Origin: an uncultured Flavonifractor sp.
GTDB taxonomy: Bacteria; Bacillota; Clostridia; Oscillospirales; Oscillospiraceae
Reading direction: 5' to 3'
Length of the DNA: 41,101 nt
NCBI GenBank assembly: GCA_944385575.1
Contig: CALWXT010000010.1
Location: 1-41,101, forward strand
Shown here: positions 38,343 to 41,101 of the stretch, piece after piece
Numbering within the stretch: the first letter of the stretch is position 1
Layout: every line of letters starts with the position of its first letter
Made by a program: the position numbers and the translations under genes
Notes under the pieces: model-generated
The model's input: only the letters and a program-made list of their open reading frames with translations
Told to the model about the DNA's origin: nothing
The model's database searches: none

Positions 38343-39671
38343 ATGGGTACTCCAAAACTGAGCAACACTGATACCGTATTCCAGTGGAAAGGCATTCCCC
38401 AGCCGGGCCAGTTGATTCCTCTTGGCCTGCAGCACGTGGTAGCGGCCGTGGTTGGCATCATTACCCCTGCCATCCTGGTCTCCAACACCTGCGGCCTGTC
38501 TGAGGCGGAAAAGACCCTGATGATCCAGGTTTCCCTGATCCTGACCGCTCTGGCCACTCTGCTCCAGCTTTTCCCCATTTTCGGACGCATCGGCTCCGGC
38601 CTGCCCGTCATCATGGGTATCAGCTTTGCGTACATCCCCACGCTCCAGGCCATCGGCGCAGAATTTGATATCGCCACCATCCTGGGTGCTGAGATCGTAG
38701 GCGGCATCGTTGCCATCATCTTCGGTATTTTCGTCAAGTGGATTCGTCCCCTGTTCCCGCCCCTGGTCACCGGCACCGTCATCTTCACCATCGGCCTGTC
38801 CCTCTATCCCACCGCTGTGAAGTACATGGCCGGCGGTGCGGGCACCGAGTGGTTCGGCAACGTCCGCAGCTGGGTGGTGGCTCTGGTCACCCTGGCGGTG
38901 GTGGTCATCCTGTCCAACTTCACCAAGGGCATCTTTAAGCTGGGCGCCATTCTCTTTGGTATGATCGTGGGCTATATCCTGGCCTACTTCCTGGGTATCG
39001 TGGATCTGTCCGGCATCGGCTCCTCCGCCTGGTTCGCCCTGCCCGAGGTCATGCCTTTTGAGATCAAGTTCGTACCCTCCGCCTGCGTCTCTCTGGCCAT
39101 CGTGTACGTGGTCAACGCCGTGCAGACCATTGGCGACCTGTCCTCCACCACCATGGGCGGTATGGACCGGATGCCCTCTGACAAGGAGCTGTCCGGCGGC
39201 ATCATCGGCCAGGGCGTCATGAGCATCCTGGGCGCCTTCTTCGGCGGTCTGCCCACCGCCTCCTACAGCCAGAACGTGGGTATCGTCACCGTCAACAAGG
39301 TCATCAACCGGGCCGTGTTCGTGCTGGCCTCCCTGATTCTGCTGGTGGCCGGCCTGGTGCCCAAGTTCGCCTCCCTGCTCACCACCATTCCCCAGTGCGT
39401 CATCGGCGGCGCCACCATCTCCGTGTTCGCCACCATTACCATGACCGGCATCCGCATGATCACCGAGGGCGGCTTCACGCCCCGCAAGAGCTCCGTGGTC
39501 GGTCTGTCTGTGGCGCTGGGCGTGGGCATCACTCAGGTGCCCGGCTGCCTGGGCGGCGAGGGCTTCCCCGCCTGGATGAACACCGTGTTCGGCTCCTCCT
39601 CCGTGGTGGTTGCCACGATCATGGCCATCATCCTCAATCTGGTCCTGCCCAAGGAAAAGACCTCCAAATAA
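38343..39671 (+). CDS. NCS2-family uracil/xanthine permease
   Basis: A 442-residue transporter with about 13-14 helices. NCS2 signatures include GLQHVVAAVVGIITPAILV (about 28-46), the substrate-site segment ALPEVMPFEIKF with its Glu, TIGDLSSTTMGG (about 261-272) and GGLPTASYSQNVGIVTVN (about 302-319). The last segment is close to the QNxGxxxxT motif of xanthine/urate carriers. It should import a purine base by proton or sodium symport. The ATG at 38343 follows GAGGTG. It converges on the PAS regulator gene. Confidence 0.92.
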   Translation: MGTPKLSNTDTVFQWKGIPQPGQLIPLGLQHVVAAVVGIITPAILVSNTCGLSEAEKTLMIQVSLILTALATLLQLFPIFGRIGSGLPVIMGISFAYIPTLQAIGAEFDIATILGAEIVGGIVAIIFGIFVKWIRPLFPPLVTGTVIFTIGLSLYPTAVKYMAGGAGTEWFGNVRSWVVALVTLAVVVILSNFTKGIFKLGAILFGMIVGYILAYFLGIVDLSGIGSSAWFALPEVMPFEIKFVPSACVSLAIVYVVNAVQTIGDLSSTTMGGMDRMPSDKELSGGIIGQGVMSILGAFFGGLPTASYSQNVGIVTVNKVINRAVFVLASLILLVAGLVPKFASLLTTIPQCVIGGATISVFATITMTGIRMITEGGFTPRKSSVVGLSVALGVGITQVPGCLGGEGFPAWMNTVFGSSSVVVATIMAIILNLVLPKEKTSK

Positions 39672-39674
39672 CAA

Positions 39675-39704
39675 AAAGCGCCCGGCTCCGCAAGGAGCCG
39701 GGCA
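39675..39704. terminator. Terminator between the permease and regulator genes
   Basis: GCCCGGCTCC pairs with GGAGCCGGGC (39681-39690 with 39695-39704) around a GCAA loop. The T-run (GCTTTTTGTT) is on the minus strand, so it mainly serves the regulator gene. Confidence 0.85.
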
Positions 39705-39719
39705 CTTTCCGGACCATTT

Positions 39720-40358
39720 TCACTCTTTGGCCTCATCAATATAGCTGTACAGGGTATACTTGGAGATGCCGAAGAACTTGCACACCTTGTCGCCGCTCTT
39801 AGTGATGAGGAAGGCGCCGGTGTCATTGAGGAACTGCACCGCCTTCACCTTGTCCTCCTTGCTCATGAGGGCCACCGGCTTGCCTACGATCTTCACGCTC
39901 TGCTGGATCAGCTCGTCCAGCAGGTCGGACACGTTGCGGGAGATGGCCTCCGGTTCCTTCTCCTCCGGCTCGGTAGCGGTGAACTGCTTCAGGGCGGTCT
40001 CCATGGCCAGCATCAGGGTGATGTCGTAGTTGATGCCGAAGATACCGATGGGGGCCCCGTCATCGTCCCGGATGTAGATGGTGGTGGACTTGAGGATCTT
40101 ACCGTCTTTGGTTTTGGTCAGATAGCTCAGATGGTCGTGCAGTTCGCTGTTCTCTCCCCGCAGAGCCTCCAGCACCACATGAGACGGACCGTCGCCCACC
40201 TTCCGGCCGGTGACCTGCCCATTTTCAATGGCGACAATGGAGCTTTCGGGGTCGTTGGTGGCCAGGTCGTGGACCACCACCTCGCAGTTGGGCCCAAACT
40301 GGCTGGCGATCCCCTTGGCCAGTTTGAACAGGAATTGCAGGGTCGAGGCTTCTAACAT
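39720..40358 (-). CDS. YheO/DauR-like PAS and helix-turn-helix transcriptional regulator
   Basis: A 212-residue regulator. The N-terminal YheO PAS-like domain (about 1-120) contains NCEVVVHDLATNDPESSIVAI, split as CEVVVHDL (about 24-31), and IFGINYDIT (about 108-116). The C-terminal domain (about 150-212) is the DauR-type HTH with GAFLITKSGDKVCKFFGISKYTLYSYI in two helices, the recognition helix being about ISKYTLYSYI. Relatives sense small metabolites and control amino-acid or nucleobase catabolic genes. The ATG at 40358 follows AAAGGAGAG. It lies between the permease and ssnA and is a candidate regulator of both. Confidence 0.85.
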   Translation of the reverse strand: MLEASTLQFLFKLAKGIASQFGPNCEVVVHDLATNDPESSIVAIENGQVTGRKVGDGPSHVVLEALRGENSELHDHLSYLTKTKDGKILKSTTIYIRDDDGAPIGIFGINYDITLMLAMETALKQFTATEPEEKEPEAISRNVSDLLDELIQQSVKIVGKPVALMSKEDKVKAVQFLNDTGAFLITKSGDKVCKFFGISKYTLYSYIDEAKE

Positions 40359-40477
40359 GTGCGTCTCTCCTTTGCTGGAAGTTGTCGCTTCCTGTTGCCT
40401 TTATTTTACCACAGCCCGCTGTAATTGCAATAAAATTATGTGGCCTAAAAATTTTTTAGTTTTTCAAAACAAAGGTG

Positions 40478-40506
40478 TTGCATGTCCGTGCTTTTCGTGG
40501 TAATAT
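40478..40506 (+). promoter_or_regulatory. Promoter of ssnA
   Basis: A -35 TTGCAT and a -10 TAATAT with a 17-nt spacer. Transcription should start near 40513, giving a leader of about 215 nt. Confidence 0.75.
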
Positions 40507-40512
40507 AGACCC

Positions 40513-40727
40513 GTAGAGCAAAATATTCTGTTCATGTTTCACAAATTTCATGATTTTGGTTGTGGCTGCAACGGAGTGCTTTCGCGCACGGGCTGGATGG
40601 ACCTGGAATTCGTCTGGAGGTTGTGCGCACACCGCCGCCCTCCCGGAACACCGGCGTCCATTCTCTGAGGAATGGACGTTTTTTTCTTACAAAAAAGAAC
40701 ATCATATATGAATAGGAGGAACCGCAC
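40513..40727 (+). ncRNA. Candidate riboswitch / attenuator leader of ssnA
   Basis: The leader folds into nested helices: GCGCAC (40584-40589) with GTGCGC (40623-40628), and inside it ACCT (40601-40604) with AGGT (40618-40621). The segment GGATGGAC (40595-40602) can instead pair with GTCCATTC (40656-40663), the 5' arm of the terminator, over 8 bp with one G-U. The two states exclude each other. The CUCCCGGA-type segment near 40640-40648 and the gene context make the molybdenum cofactor class one candidate, but I cannot assign a class. Confidence 0.65.
40655..40688 (+). terminator. Intrinsic terminator within the ssnA leader
   Basis: CGTCCATTC pairs with GAATGGACG (40655-40663 with 40670-40678), followed by TTTTTTTCTT. 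It lies 40 nt before the ssnA start, so it must be conditional. Confidence 0.88.
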
Positions 40728-41101
40728 ATGCTGCTGGTTGGAAACGGAAAACTGATTACCCGCGACCCGGCCCTGCCCTACCTGGAGGACGGCGCCGTGG
40801 TGCTGGACGGCGAGGCCGTCAAGGAAGTAGGCACCCTGGCCGATATGAAGGCCAAGTACCCTGACGCCGAATTTGTGGATGCCAAGGGCGGGGTGATCAT
40901 GCCCGGCCTCATCAACGTCCACACCCACATTTACTCCGGCCTGGCCCGCGGCCTGGCCATTGAGGGCAACAACCCCACCAACTTCCTGGAAGTGCTGGAG
41001 GGCATGTGGTGGAACATCGACCGTCACCTGACCCTGGACGGCACCCGGGCTTCCGCCTACGCCACCGTGCTGGACTGCATCCGGGACGGCGTGACCACCA
41101 T
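40728..41101 (+). CDS. ssnA: Putative aminohydrolase SsnA (5' part)
   Basis: The first 124 residues of an amidohydrolase-superfamily enzyme that runs off the window. The start MLLVGNGKLITRDP and the metal-site segment PGLINVHTHIYSG (about 59-71, HxH) followed by ARGLAIEGNNPTNF are typical of SsnA, a guanine-deaminase-like protein of purine catabolic and selenium/molybdenum hydroxylase clusters. The ATG at 40728 follows TAGGAGGAA. Control by the leader attenuator is expected. Related genes (xanthine dehydrogenase subunits, carbamoyltransferases, hydantoinase) would be expected downstream. Confidence 0.85.
   Translation, partial: MLLVGNGKLITRDPALPYLEDGAVVLDGEAVKEVGTLADMKAKYPDAEFVDAKGGVIMPGLINVHTHIYSGLARGLAIEGNNPTNFLEVLEGMWWNIDRHLTLDGTRASAYATVLDCIRDGVTT

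Overview
The window is a GC-rich Firmicute chromosome segment. It most resembles the gut Clostridia around Flavonifractor, Pseudoflavonifractor, Intestinimonas and Lawsonibacter (Oscillospiraceae). The reasons are strong GGAGG ribosome binding sites, spoIID, RNase Y, YczE-type and BceAB-type membrane proteins, and large S-layer homology (SLH) proteins with the MRNLKRALSLALAA-type signal peptide. The genus is an inference; no rRNA is present.

Layout. 1-5120 is housekeeping: a DUF2156 protein, a DEAD-box RNA helicase, an RlmA-type rRNA methyltransferase and a secreted SLH/M15 carboxypeptidase. 5153-7989 is a phage-derived island holding a four-gene lysis-type cassette (small protein, carbohydrate-binding protein, M15 endolysin, holin-like protein) that faces a tyrosine recombinase, with no capsid, tail or replication genes. 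8153-14540 is a mirror-image surface locus: SLH-A (+), fibre-like 1 (-), fibre-like 2 (+), SLH-B (-). It is bounded by a perfect 101-bp inverted repeat that covers the 5' UTR and signal peptide of both SLH genes. 14858-15164 carries tRNA-Val, tRNA-Glu and tRNA-Met. 15249-19508 holds a VanR-like regulator divergent from an operon of SprT-like protein, flippase-like membrane protein, VanS-like kinase and acetyltransferase. 19610-29392 holds a B12-binding radical SAM protein, citrate synthase, SpoIID, a Cys-rich flavoprotein, a YczE-like protein, MnmE (with a DnaA-box cluster upstream), a CsoR-family repressor, a zinc-ribbon protein and a dCMP deaminase. 29627-36769 holds RNase Y, NagZ-like GH3, RNase R, SecG and a BceAB-like ABC transporter. 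37721-41101 looks like a purine/nucleobase catabolism locus: RidA, an NCS2 permease, a YheO/DauR-like PAS regulator, and the start of ssnA behind a long attenuator leader.

The most interesting signals are two. First, only SLH-B has a recognisable promoter (TTGACG, 17 nt, TATATT). SLH-A has an orphan intrinsic terminator where its promoter should be. With the 101-bp inverted repeat, and a tyrosine recombinase next door, this has the architecture of an invertible one-promoter/two-gene S-layer switch, as known from Lactobacillus acidophilus slpA/slpB. Second, the ssnA leader has a terminator whose 5' arm can pair instead with an upstream segment, the hallmark of a riboswitch or attenuator.

Smaller oddities include a 17-bp hairpin that buries the ribosome binding site of the first lysis-cassette gene, a probable ACG start codon, and an 82-bp duplication of the 3' end of the flavoprotein gene around a hairpin-rich insert.
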